Assembly (NCBI GenBank): GCA_023423655.1
Contig: JAFAFE010000002.1
Coordinates: 1-64,000 of the forward strand
Direction of reading: 5' to 3'
DNA length: 64,000 nt
Source: Pseudomonadota bacterium
GTDB taxonomy: Bacteria; Pseudomonadota; Alphaproteobacteria; Sphingomonadales; Sphingomonadaceae
Below are positions 34,501-42,815 of the stretch, in pieces (position 1 is the stretch's first letter; every line of letters begins with the position of its first letter). The notes beneath the pieces were generated by a model. That model was not told where the DNA came from. It was given only the letters and a program-made list of their open reading frames with translations, and searched no databases. A program made the translations under genes and the position numbers.

Positions 34501-35859
34501 ATGAAATATGTCGGAACTAGTGCATTGGCCTTGATGCTGCTGGCCAGTCCTTTGGCTACTCCAGCGGCGGCGCAAGTCGGCGGCACTACCGGCAGCGGCA
34601 CGACCAGCAGCGGCACGGGGCCGGAAGTGGCCAAGCAAATGCCTTCGCTCATGGCGATTTACCGCGACCTTCACGCCAATCCCGAACTCTCCTTCATGGA
34701 AGTCAAAACCGCCGCGAAACTCGCCGCGGAGGTCAGGAAGCTTGGCTTTACCGTCACCGAAAAGGTTGGCGGCACCGGCGTGGTTGCGGTAATGAAGAAT
34801 GGCCCGGGGCCGGTCGTCATGATCCGCACCGATATGGATGCGCTCCCCGTGGTCGAACAGACCGGCCTGCCGTTTGCCTCCAAAGTTAAAGCGACCCCGG
34901 CGTCGGGCGTCGAAACCGGCGTGATGCACGCGTGCGGCCATGACACCCATATGGCAAGCTGGGTCGGCACCGCGCGGATTATGGCGGCGAACAAGGATAA
35001 ATGGTCGGGCACGCTCATCATGCTGGGGCAACCCGCAGAGGAAGTGGGCGGCGCAAAGCCGATGATTGACGACGGGCTTTATACCCGTTTCCCCAAACCC
35101 CAATATGCGCTGGCTTTCCATGATGCCGCCGCGTTGGAAGCGGGCAAGATCGGCATTTCGCCGGGCTATGCGCTCGCCAGTGTCGATAGCGTCGATATCA
35201 CCGTCAAAGGCGTTGGCGGGCATGGCGCTTACCCGCACACGACCAAGGATCCGGTGGTGCTGGCGAGCCGTATCGTGTCCAGCCTTCAAACTTTGGTGTC
35301 GCGCGAGATTAACCCGCTCGACAATGCGGTGGTGACGGTCGGGAGCTTCCACGCGGGCTCCAAACATAATATCATTTCGGACGAAGCGAAATTGCAACTG
35401 ACCGTGCGCAGCTATCGCCCCGAAGTGCGCAAAGCCCTGCTCGACGGCATCGCCCGCATCGCGCGCGGCGAAGCGATTGCGGCGGGAATGCCGGACGATA
35501 AAATGCCGGTGGTCACCGTCGATCCGCGCCCATACCCCGCCACCTATAACGACCCCGATTTCGCCACAGAAATGGGCGCACTCCTCACCGAACGCTTCGG
35601 CGAGCAACGCGTCAACGCCAAAATGTCCCCCGTCATGGGCGGCGAAGATTTCAGCGAATTTTACCTGGCGGATAAGTCCATCAAGTCGCTCATCTTCTGG
35701 GTAGGCGGCGAAAATGCGGAGAAGATCAAAGCTGCAGGCGGCGACCCGGCGAAGTTGCCGTCTTTGCACTCACCATTTTGGGCACCTGAAGCGGACAAGG
35801 TGATCGCGACCGCGACCGAAGCGATGACGACGATGGCGATGCGGATTATGGGGCAGTGA
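34501..35859 (+). CDS. Secreted M20-family amidohydrolase
   Basis: A 452-residue zinc amidohydrolase of the M20D (hippurate hydrolase/IAA-amino acid hydrolase-like) group, with an N-terminal signal peptide (LLASPLATPAAAQ). Metal ligands lie in MHACGHDTHMASW and GQPAEEVGG. Further motifs are GVGGHGAYPHTTKDPVV, SFHAGSKHNIISDEA and the C-terminal MGGEDFSEFY. It probably hydrolyses N-acyl amino acids or small amides in the periplasm. Downstream the base composition drops sharply into the AT-rich island. Confidence 0.9.
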   Translation: MKYVGTSALALMLLASPLATPAAAQVGGTTGSGTTSSGTGPEVAKQMPSLMAIYRDLHANPELSFMEVKTAAKLAAEVRKLGFTVTEKVGGTGVVAVMKNGPGPVVMIRTDMDALPVVEQTGLPFASKVKATPASGVETGVMHACGHDTHMASWVGTARIMAANKDKWSGTLIMLGQPAEEVGGAKPMIDDGLYTRFPKPQYALAFHDAAALEAGKIGISPGYALASVDSVDITVKGVGGHGAYPHTTKDPVVLASRIVSSLQTLVSREINPLDNAVVTVGSFHAGSKHNIISDEAKLQLTVRSYRPEVRKALLDGIARIARGEAIAAGMPDDKMPVVTVDPRPYPATYNDPDFATEMGALLTERFGEQRVNAKMSPVMGGEDFSEFYLADKSIKSLIFWVGGENAEKIKAAGGDPAKLPSLHSPFWAPEADKVIATATEAMTTMAMRIMGQ

Positions 35860-36004
35860 AGAGCGCCACGTTATTAATTATTGGTGGATAAAAACACATT
35901 TTAGGACAATGTGGAAGAGATTTACGATTGCGATTGAGGATTCTGAAAGCTGAAGAATTAGCTGGTTATTAAATTCGAAAAATTTCATAGAAGAAAAATT
36001 GAAC

Positions 36005-36032
36005 TTGCATTTCTATATGTTTCTGTTATGTT
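36005..36032 (+). promoter_or_regulatory. Candidate promoter of the AT-rich operon
   Basis: TTGCAT and TATGTT with 16 nt between resemble sigma-70 -35 and -10 boxes. They lie 15 bp upstream of the first start codon, with GGAGG as ribosome binding site in between, so the leader would be very short. Confidence 0.4.
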
Positions 36033-36047
36033 CTCATTGGAGGCGTG

Positions 36048-36449
36048 ATGAGATATTTGCCGCAAATAGTGTGTTTCATGCTTACGTTTGCGTTGGGCGC
36101 AATTTTTCTTTTAATTGTGCAACGTGCTGCACATCTGCCTCCTCCCGGCTCCGATATGACATATGCTGATTTTATAGGTATAATGCTGACGGCCTTGGGG
36201 GTCATGTTGACCGCACTGACTATTTTTTTGGGCGTGTTGGCTGTGTTGGGTTGGACAACATTTGAAAATAAACTCAAAGACCATTCGACGAATTATATAC
36301 AAGGTGAACTAAGTTCGAACGGAAAGCTGCGTTACGATCTGGAGAAGTTAATTACTGACATAGCCTATCGAGGAGTTGAAAACTTCAAAGCGCAACAGGG
36401 CTTAAACCCTGAAGTCGATGCCGGGTCAGAAAGTGAGTATAATGACTAG
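36048..36449 (+). CDS. Two-helix small membrane protein, unknown
   Basis: A 133-residue protein with two predicted transmembrane segments near the N-terminus (about 5-25 and 42-68), then a soluble tail of about 65 residues. I recognise no family. It is the first gene of a three-gene AT-rich operon and overlaps the peptidase gene by 8 bp. ATG 36048 follows GGAGGCGTG; GTG 36045 is immediately adjacent. A role as membrane anchor or effector of the neighbouring proteins is only a guess. Confidence 0.65.
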   Translation: MRYLPQIVCFMLTFALGAIFLLIVQRAAHLPPPGSDMTYADFIGIMLTALGVMLTALTIFLGVLAVLGWTTFENKLKDHSTNYIQGELSSNGKLRYDLEKLITDIAYRGVENFKAQQGLNPEVDAGSESEYND

Positions 36450-36936
36450 GTTCAGTTTCGAACAAAGATTGCTTCCACAGCATATAGCTATACTCGACCA
36501 ATTCACCTCCACTGTTCCAGTCAGGGTGGGAGCGTTAGCAAAGGCACTTGGATTAAAGGTTGTTGAAGCTGCTTTGCCATTGAATATTTCTGGTTTGATC
36601 CAGCCCGATGGCGAGGAAGGTTTTATTATTAAAGTGAATAGATTTGAATCAAAAGAAAGGCAGCGATTCACGATTGCGCACGAAATTTCTCATTTTTTGT
36701 TGCACCGTGACAAAATAAACGCTGGTGTTGTTGATTCGGTCTTATATCGCTCTCGACTATCTTCTAGAATTGAAGCTGAAGCCAACAAATTGGCGGCGGA
36801 TATTTTGATGCCGGTCAACCAAGTTGAAGATTGTCTTGGCACTGAGGAGTTTTATGATAATAATGATAGGGTCGCATCTCTTGCACAACATTTTGGCGTG
36901 TCGAAACAGGCAATGGGAATTCGGTTGGGGGTCTAA
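36442..36936 (+). CDS. ImmA/IrrE-family metallopeptidase
   Basis: A 164-residue protein with the zinc-protease motif HEISH in ERQRFTIAHEISHFLLHR, followed by AEANKLAADILMP, whose glutamate is the third ligand. The C-terminal helix RVASLAQHFGVSKQAMGIRLGV is typical of the family, which cleaves repressors in phage, ICE and stress systems (ImmA, IrrE). There is no fused or adjacent XRE-type repressor, so the target is unknown. ATG 36442 overlaps the upstream gene by 8 bp; its stop overlaps the next start (TAATG). Confidence 0.85.
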   Translation: MTRFSFEQRLLPQHIAILDQFTSTVPVRVGALAKALGLKVVEAALPLNISGLIQPDGEEGFIIKVNRFESKERQRFTIAHEISHFLLHRDKINAGVVDSVLYRSRLSSRIEAEANKLAADILMPVNQVEDCLGTEEFYDNNDRVASLAQHFGVSKQAMGIRLGV

Positions 36937-37982
36937 TGCTTGCTGGGAAATCTTACGTTCCGCTATTGAAAACAAAAATTGCAGAATTGGAGGCCTATAG
37001 GAATCTGTCTTCGCAAACAAAGGAACTAATTTTTCCAATTTTTTTGTTGCGCCCTTGGCCAAATGCTAATCACCTTAGTTTGGCTATTACGAAAATTAAG
37101 GATGCCGTTGCTGGTCATTCGTTTGGCCTTGGCTTGGATGACGAGCGATATAGAGCGACAAGCGGTAAGCCAGCTCAATCTGAGTTTGACGCGTTGTTTA
37201 GTGGAGATGCAGGTTATAGGAATTTTTACGAATTTTTGAGGGATATTGATGATGCGGTGCCCGTGTTGCGCCCGACCAGAGATGCAAATGAGCTTTTGTT
37301 ACAACTTGGAAATGCCGAAAATCTTGATCGAGGCTTGGTTGTCTATCAAAATCGACAATCACTAATTCCCATATCTGATTCAATCGCCGCCGCTCCGCCG
37401 TTGATTCATGATACAATTTTTGTTGTGGACGCTGGCTGGTCACGTGACTTGCCTCAAATGCAAGCGTGGGCGCATCCCATCGTACAGCGAATAGTCGACG
37501 CGGTGCCGGATGCAGAAATAGTCGTCATGTCGAGCTCTTTCCCGGATAGCTTCGCACATATTGTTGGCAATAGTGAGGAAGTTGCCCACGAACACGGTGT
37601 TTTTTCCGCAGTTAGACAGCAGGTCCAATCGGCAGATTTAACATTTGGAGATTGGGCAAGCACTCGCATGTCTCAAAACGGAGGCGGTGGCTCTATTCCT
37701 TCTAGAATCGATATTCCAAGGTCAAATTCTTGGCAAATATTTCGTGAAGACCCCAACAATGATTTGGGATTTTTAAATGTTGCCAATGCAGTACAATCTC
37801 ACGAATGTTTCATTTCAACACCTCATTGTTGGGGTAGGATGCAAGTCGCAGCTACGGATGGAAATGGTAGTGGAATAACGGGGACTAAGGCAAACACATC
37901 TGCTCGGATAAATATGCATATGACGATTCAATCTGGTGCTACTAACACCATCGATACTGATGAACGTCCCTACGAAGACTAA
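36936..37982 (+). CDS. Beta family protein (phage T4 beta-like)
   Basis: A 348-residue protein that I recognise as the beta protein family, named after a T4 phage protein. The N-terminal signature is YVPLLKTKIAELEAYRNLS...IFPIFLLRPW and there is an FVVDAGWSRD strand in the middle. Members often sit in phage or defence loci with unknown biochemistry. ATG 36936 overlaps the peptidase stop, giving an operon of three coupled genes. Base composition and codon use are markedly AT-richer than the flanks, indicating acquisition by transfer. Confidence 0.7.
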   Translation: MLAGKSYVPLLKTKIAELEAYRNLSSQTKELIFPIFLLRPWPNANHLSLAITKIKDAVAGHSFGLGLDDERYRATSGKPAQSEFDALFSGDAGYRNFYEFLRDIDDAVPVLRPTRDANELLLQLGNAENLDRGLVVYQNRQSLIPISDSIAAAPPLIHDTIFVVDAGWSRDLPQMQAWAHPIVQRIVDAVPDAEIVVMSSSFPDSFAHIVGNSEEVAHEHGVFSAVRQQVQSADLTFGDWASTRMSQNGGGGSIPSRIDIPRSNSWQIFREDPNNDLGFLNVANAVQSHECFISTPHCWGRMQVAATDGNGSGITGTKANTSARINMHMTIQSGATNTIDTDERPYED

Positions 37983-38011
37983 CCTCTTTAACATAATATT
38001 TCAATGATTTG

Positions 38012-38330
38012 TCACTCCAACATCCCCTTCAAATAGCCGCCCGTAAAGCTCGCATCATTTTTGGCGACCTCTTCCAGTGTGCCTTGTGCGACGACTTCAC
38101 CGCCATTGACGTCCCCCAACGGCCCCATATCGATGATATAGTCCGCTGTTTTGATCACATCGAGATTATGTTCAATGACGACGACGGTATTGCCTTGTTC
38201 GACGAGGGCGTGGAGGACTTCCAATAGCTTGCGGACGTCTTCGTAGTGCAGGCCGGTGGTGGGTTCGTCCAATATGTAGAGTGTGTTGCCAGTTGCGCGG
38301 CGGCTTAATTCCGTGGCGAGATTGACGCGT
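38012..38330 (-). pseudogene. uvrA 3'-end remnant
   Basis: This matches the last 320 bp of uvrA (39049-39368) without gaps, with about 37 mismatches by hand count, many synonymous. The readable part (DEPTTGLHYEDV to LKGMLE) corresponds to the C-terminal ATPase end of UvrA. Homology stops abruptly at 38330, next to the small partner gene. It has no start and no N-terminal domains, so it is not a working gene. Confidence 0.9.
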
Positions 38331-38341
38331 AACCTAAAAGG

Positions 38342-38545
38342 TCACCACTTCCCGCCAGCATCTTCGATTGCTTTCAGCAATGTTTGCTTGCTCGTGCTAC
38401 GCCTTGAGCCGCTGTTGCGCGGTAAGGAGATTTGCTTTCCGGCGACGGCACGACGGCGCGCTACGTCGGCCCCGAACGCTTCAAGCGTCGGAAGTGGCTT
38501 ATCCGTTTCGCAAAATTTCGAGGCCATAATCACCGCCGGTTTCAT
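38342..38545 (-). CDS. Small partner protein of the nucleotidyltransferase
   Basis: A 67-residue basic protein (61 if started at ATG 38527, MASKFCETDK), with a C-terminal SRRSTSKQTLLKAIEDAGGKW. It starts inside the 3' end of the nucleotidyltransferase gene and runs in the same direction, which suggests coupled expression. Small basic partners are typical for AbiEii/MNT-type nucleotidyltransferases in toxin-antitoxin-like pairs. I do not recognise the family, so an antitoxin role is inference. Confidence 0.55.
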   Translation of the reverse strand: MKPAVIMASKFCETDKPLPTLEAFGADVARRRAVAGKQISLPRNSGSRRSTSKQTLLKAIEDAGGKW

Positions 38546-39053
38546 ATCTTATGCGTCGTTCCATATAATCCAGATCGGCATCGGGATATAGGTCAAATAG
38601 AGCGCGCGCCTGTTCCAGCATTTCTGCGGCACTTCCGGACGCATATTGCCCCATACGGTCAGCGATAATATCTTCGATTGCAATGAAGGCGGCGCGTCCG
38701 GCGTTGCCGATCTGAAGCATCATCACGCGGTCGCGATCCGCTTGCCCGTCGAGCAATGTCGATGAAACCACCTCGAAACCCAATTTGAGTTGCGGGTGTA
38801 TCCATCCGCGTGTCGCCATGCCTGCTCCGGATGGCCTCACAAAACCATGGTCTTGCAAGATCGTTTCGAAATCATCCTGCCGACCGGTAACAATATCGAA
38901 GTCACCGGTGTTGATGGCGCTCGCCGAATATAGTTCGACGGCCGCGCCGCCGACGAGGATGGGGGCTTCATGCCCCCGCGCCCGCATCGCTTCGCTCACT
39001 TGTGCAAATAAGCCAAGCGCGGCTTCAAATTCGGGGCGGTAGGGGCTGGTCAC
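38499..39053 (-). CDS. Nucleotidyltransferase-fold protein (AbiEii/DUF6036-like)
   Basis: A 184-residue minimal nucleotidyltransferase. The motif LVGGAAVELY (residues 33-42) precedes TGDFDIV, whose Asp51 and Asp53 form the metal-binding DxD. The downstream block AFIAIEDIIADRMGQYASG fits AbiEii-like proteins that modify tRNA or other molecules in toxin-antitoxin systems. The start is GTG 39053, overlapping the uvrA stop as GTGA, so it is read through coupling with uvrA. It lies within the module bounded by the two uvrA 3' ends. Confidence 0.75.
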   Translation of the reverse strand: MTSPYRPEFEAALGLFAQVSEAMRARGHEAPILVGGAAVELYSASAINTGDFDIVTGRQDDFETILQDHGFVRPSGAGMATRGWIHPQLKLGFEVVSSTLLDGQADRDRVMMLQIGNAGRAAFIAIEDIIADRMGQYASGSAAEMLEQARALFDLYPDADLDYMERRIRYETGGDYGLEILRNG

Positions 39054-42000
39054 CCCAACATCCCTTTCAAATAGCCGCCCGTAAAGCTCGCGCCATTCTT
39101 CGCGACCTCTTCCGGTGTGCCTTGCGCAACAACCTCACCGCCATTGACGCCGCCGAGTGGCCCCATGTCGATAATATAGTCCGCTGTTTTGATCACGTCG
39201 AGATTATGTTCGATGACGACGACGCTATTGCCTTGTTCGACCAGCGCGTGGAGGACTTCCAACAACTTACGCACGTCTTCGAAGTGCAGACCGGTGGTGG
39301 GTTCGTCCAATATATAGAGCGTGTTGCCGGTTGCGCGACGGCTTAATTCCTTGGCTAATTTGACGCGTTGGGCTTCGCCACCCGATAGCGTGGTCGCTTG
39401 TTGGCCGACCTTGATATAGCCGAGGCCCACTTCCGCCAGCATCGCCATTTTGTCGCGGATCGGCGGCACGGCTTTGAAAAATTCGACCGCATCTTCGACC
39501 GTCATGTCGAGCACGTCGGCGATGCTCTTGCCCTTGAATTTTACCTCCAGCGTTTCGCGATTATAGCGTTTTCCGTGACATTCCTCGCACGTCACATAGA
39601 CGTCGGGGAGGAAGTGCATTTCGATTTTGATAAGCCCGTCGCCGCTACACATTTCGCAGCGTCCGCCCTTCACATTGAACGAAAAACGCCCCGGCTTATA
39701 GCCGCGCGCCTGCGCTTCGGGGAGCCCGGCAAACCAGTCACGGATATTGGTGAACGCGCCGGTATAGGTCGCGGGGTTACTGCGCGGGGTGCGGCCGATG
39801 GGCGATTGGTCAATGTCGATGACCTTGTCGAGATATTCGAGCCCCGTCACCTTGTCGTGCCGCCCCGCAATGATGCGCGCGCCGTTCAACGTGCGCGCGG
39901 CGGCGGCATAAAGGGTGTCGATGGTAAAGCTCGACTTGCCCGACCCCGACACGCCGGTAATGCAGGTGAAGGTGCCGAGCGGGATGCTCGCGGTGACCTG
40001 TTTCAGATTATTGGCGGTGGCATTATGGACGGTGAGCTTCTTGCCCGTGCCCTTGCGGCGCTTTTTCGGTACGTCGATTTTGCGCGTGCCGTTGAGATAA
40101 TCGGCGGTCAGGCTGTTCTTGGCCTTCAGCACCTGCTTGAGCGTGCCTTGCGCGACGATCTCTCCGCCATGCACGCCCGCGCCCGGCCCCATATCAACAA
40201 TATAATCGGCGCTGCGGATCGCATCCTCGTCATGCTCGACCACGATCACCGTATTGCCAATGTCGCGCAGGCGTTTGAGCGTTACCAGCAAGCGGTCATT
40301 GTCGCGCTGGTGGAGGCCGATGCTGGGCTCATCGAGAACGTAGAGAACGCCGGACAGGCCGGAGCCGATCTGGCTGGCAAGGCGGATACGCTGGCTTTCG
40401 CCACCCGACAAGGTGCCGGAGGTGCGGTCGAGGTTGAGATAATCGAGGCCGACATTGTTGAGGAAGCCCAGCCGCTCGATAATTTCCTTAAGGATCGGCG
40501 TTGCAATCTGGCGCTGCTGGTCGGTGAGCGGGGAGACATCCGATTGGAGTGCGGTAAACCAGCCGAGCGCGTCCACCACGCTGCGCCGCGTCGGGATCGA
40601 GATATTCTCGCCCGCAATTTTGACCGACAGGGCTTCGGGTTTCAATCGCGCGCCGTGACAGGTTTCGCACGGCTGCGCGGTCTGGAATTTACTCAATTCC
40701 TCGCGCATCCACGCGCTGTCGGTTTGCAACATCCGGCGGTTCAAATTGCCGATGACGCCCTCGAACGGCTTTTGCACTTCATAGCTTTTGCGGCCATCGA
40801 CAAAGCGCAAAGTCACGGGCTTGCCCGCTGTGCCGTGGAGGATGATGAGCCGTTGTTCGGGCAGCAGTTCATTCCACGGGGTTTCAAGGCTGAAGCCGAA
40901 TTCGCGCGCGAGGCTCCCCAACACCTGCATATAATAAGGGCTGGGCGGGTTGGATTTGGCCCAAGGCACGACCGCGCCTTTTTTCAAGGACAGGCTTTCA
41001 TTGGGGACGATGAGTTCGGGGTCGAACTCCAACCGCTCGCCAAGGCCGTCGCACGCCGGACACGCGCCTTGCGGGGCGTTGAAGGAGAACAGCCGTGGCT
41101 CGATTTCGGCAATGGTGAAGCCGGACACGGGGCAGGCGAATTTTTCGCTGAAGATGATGCGGTTGGCGGGTAGGGTGGCATTTTTCATGCCGCCCGTGAG
41201 GTTGGAGCCGCCATTGTCCCCCTCCCGTTTACGGGAGGGGTTAGGGGTGGGATTGGCTTCGGAATCGGGTGCTGTATCAGACCCACCCCCGGCCCCTCCC
41301 GCAAGCGGGAGGGGAGAATTAGCTGCCGCCTTCATTGCCTCCGCAACCGTCCCGTCGGCCAAATCAATATACGCCAACCCCTCGGCCAGTTTCAGTGCGG
41401 TTTCGAAACTGTCGGCAAGCCTTGTTTCGCTGCCTTCGCGCACGACCACGCGGTCAACCACGACTTCAATGTCATGCTTATATTTTTTGTCGAGCGCAGG
41501 CGCTTCGTCGATATCGTAAAATTCGCCATCAATCCGGACGCGAGTGAAGCCCGCTTTCTGCCATTCGGCCAGTTCCTTGCGATATTCACCCTTGCGCCCG
41601 CGCACGACCGGCGCGAGCAGATAGGCGCGCGTGCCTTCGGGGAGCGCCATCACACGATCGACCATCATGCTCACGGTTTGCGCGGAAATCGGCTCACCGG
41701 TCGCGGGTGAATAAGGAATACCCACACGCGCCCACAGGAGCCGCATATAGTCATAAATTTCGGTGACCGTCGCAACCGTCGAGCGCGGGTTGCGGCTCGT
41801 GGTTTTCTGCTCGATGCTGATCGCGGGGGATAGCCCGTCAATATGCTCGACATCGGGCTTTTGCATCATCTCCAAAAATTGCCGCGCATAAGCCGACAGC
41901 GATTCGACATAGCGGCGCTGTCCTTCGGCATAGATGGTGTCAAACGCGAGGCTGGACTTGCCCGATCCCGAAAGCCCCGTAATCACGACCAGACTGTCGC

Positions 42001-42070
42001 GCGGCAATTCGACATCGACGCCCTTGAGATTATGCTCGCGCGCGCCCTTAACTTTAATGTGAGTCAGCAT
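39050..42070 (-). CDS. uvrA: Excinuclease ABC subunit A
   Basis: The damage-recognition ATPase of nucleotide excision repair. The 1006-residue protein has two ABC modules: Walker A GLSGSGKSS near the N-terminus and GVSGSGKSS in the second half. Signature segments are SGTLSGGESQRIRLASQIG and TTLSGGEAQRVKLAKEL, and zinc-finger cysteines occur in CPVSGFTI...CPACDG and CEMCSGDG...CEECHG. ATG 42070 (MLTHIKVKGA) is the family start. Residues about 253-284 are an inserted palindromic element, just before the first zinc-binding cysteine. The 3' end is duplicated at 38012-38330. Confidence 0.96.
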   Translation of the reverse strand: MLTHIKVKGAREHNLKGVDVELPRDSLVVITGLSGSGKSSLAFDTIYAEGQRRYVESLSAYARQFLEMMQKPDVEHIDGLSPAISIEQKTTSRNPRSTVATVTEIYDYMRLLWARVGIPYSPATGEPISAQTVSMMVDRVMALPEGTRAYLLAPVVRGRKGEYRKELAEWQKAGFTRVRIDGEFYDIDEAPALDKKYKHDIEVVVDRVVVREGSETRLADSFETALKLAEGLAYIDLADGTVAEAMKAAANSPLPLAGGAGGGSDTAPDSEANPTPNPSRKREGDNGGSNLTGGMKNATLPANRIIFSEKFACPVSGFTIAEIEPRLFSFNAPQGACPACDGLGERLEFDPELIVPNESLSLKKGAVVPWAKSNPPSPYYMQVLGSLAREFGFSLETPWNELLPEQRLIILHGTAGKPVTLRFVDGRKSYEVQKPFEGVIGNLNRRMLQTDSAWMREELSKFQTAQPCETCHGARLKPEALSVKIAGENISIPTRRSVVDALGWFTALQSDVSPLTDQQRQIATPILKEIIERLGFLNNVGLDYLNLDRTSGTLSGGESQRIRLASQIGSGLSGVLYVLDEPSIGLHQRDNDRLLVTLKRLRDIGNTVIVVEHDEDAIRSADYIVDMGPGAGVHGGEIVAQGTLKQVLKAKNSLTADYLNGTRKIDVPKKRRKGTGKKLTVHNATANNLKQVTASIPLGTFTCITGVSGSGKSSFTIDTLYAAAARTLNGARIIAGRHDKVTGLEYLDKVIDIDQSPIGRTPRSNPATYTGAFTNIRDWFAGLPEAQARGYKPGRFSFNVKGGRCEMCSGDGLIKIEMHFLPDVYVTCEECHGKRYNRETLEVKFKGKSIADVLDMTVEDAVEFFKAVPPIRDKMAMLAEVGLGYIKVGQQATTLSGGEAQRVKLAKELSRRATGNTLYILDEPTTGLHFEDVRKLLEVLHALVEQGNSVVVIEHNLDVIKTADYIIDMGPLGGVNGGEVVAQGTPEEVAKNGASFTGGYLKGMLG
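41219..41314. repeat. In-frame 96-bp palindromic element inside uvrA
   Basis: Two hairpins, CCCCTCCCG-TTTA-CGGGAGGGG and CCCCTCCCG-CAAG-CGGGAGGGG, sit at the ends, with complementary TTAGGGGTGGG/CCCACCCCCGG arms inside. The length, 96 bp, is a multiple of three, and the encoded peptide (SPLPLAGGAGGG ... PNPSRKREG) is low-complexity and absent from typical UvrA. The same element is found twice in valS. Confidence 0.9.
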
Positions 42071-42231
42071 AGGGGGAGATATGTTCCATATATGTTCTGA
42101 TGCTGCAAGCCTCAATTCCTCTATCCTGTCACAGAAGCGGCCGACAACATGGTGTCAAATGGGAATGAGTCTTCTCGGAAACAAGGGCCGGTGATATGCG
42201 TTACAACTGCATCACTGATGGAGAGAAGTGA

Positions 42232-42768
42232 ATGACAAAATTCGGGATTATCACAGGGATTGCGGCTTTGGCGTTGCTTGGCGGGTGCGGCCGTGACGAG
42301 CCGGGCGATATGGTGGACGAGGGCAAGGGCCAACCGCGGTCGGGGCAGGAAATTGTCGTGGAAAACGGCCTCAAAACCGTTCCCAATGTGGTGATTGACG
42401 ATAAGGGCAATCCGGTTCTCAACAATGACGGCACCCCCAAGATGGAAGGGCAGAAGCCGGGACCGGTCTATAATGGCGACCTTCCCAAGGCACTGGAAGG
42501 CGCATGGGCGATCAATGCGGCGGATTGCGCGCGCGGGTCGGGCGAAACGCGCATCCGTGTCGGCGCGCGTCAGGTGATCTTCTATGAAGCCCAAGCCAAG
42601 GTCAAAAAGGTCGAGCAGGCGGGCGATGTGACGATTGCCGATATGGACATCAGCGCCGAAGGGCAGGCGTCGGTTGCCGAACATAAGTTCAGCCTTGCCG
42701 ATGGCGGCAAGATATTGGTCTATGAACGCGCTGGCGAAGTGTATCGCTATCATAAATGCGCGGTGTGA
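42232..42768 (+). CDS. Putative lipoprotein, unknown
   Basis: A 178-residue protein with a lipoprotein signal (LLGGCGRDEP). The mature part contains a conserved-looking ALEGAWAINAADCARGSGETRIRVG and, at the end, YRYHKCAV; the two cysteines may pair. I recognise no named family. It is divergent from uvrA (161 bp between starts), which leaves room for an uvrA promoter; no confident LexA box was found. The LprI-like gene follows after 47 bp. Confidence 0.65.
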   Translation: MTKFGIITGIAALALLGGCGRDEPGDMVDEGKGQPRSGQEIVVENGLKTVPNVVIDDKGNPVLNNDGTPKMEGQKPGPVYNGDLPKALEGAWAINAADCARGSGETRIRVGARQVIFYEAQAKVKKVEQAGDVTIADMDISAEGQASVAEHKFSLADGGKILVYERAGEVYRYHKCAV

Positions 42769-42815
42769 GCGGGCCGTTTATTCCCCGTTCAGGGGCGAAA
42801 ATATAGCCTGCGGAT

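Noticed and set aside
38012..38272. An independent small ABC-like gene
   Set aside because: Matches the last part of UvrA only, without Walker A; it is a relic of the duplicated 3' end.
39398..41173. A 591-codon open frame on the plus strand
   Set aside because: It lies opposite uvrA, whose domains and motifs are unambiguous. High GC keeps antisense frames open.
41219..41314. Reading the uvrA insert as evidence of a pseudogene
   Set aside because: The frame is kept, all catalytic motifs are intact and the same kind of insert occurs twice in essential valS.
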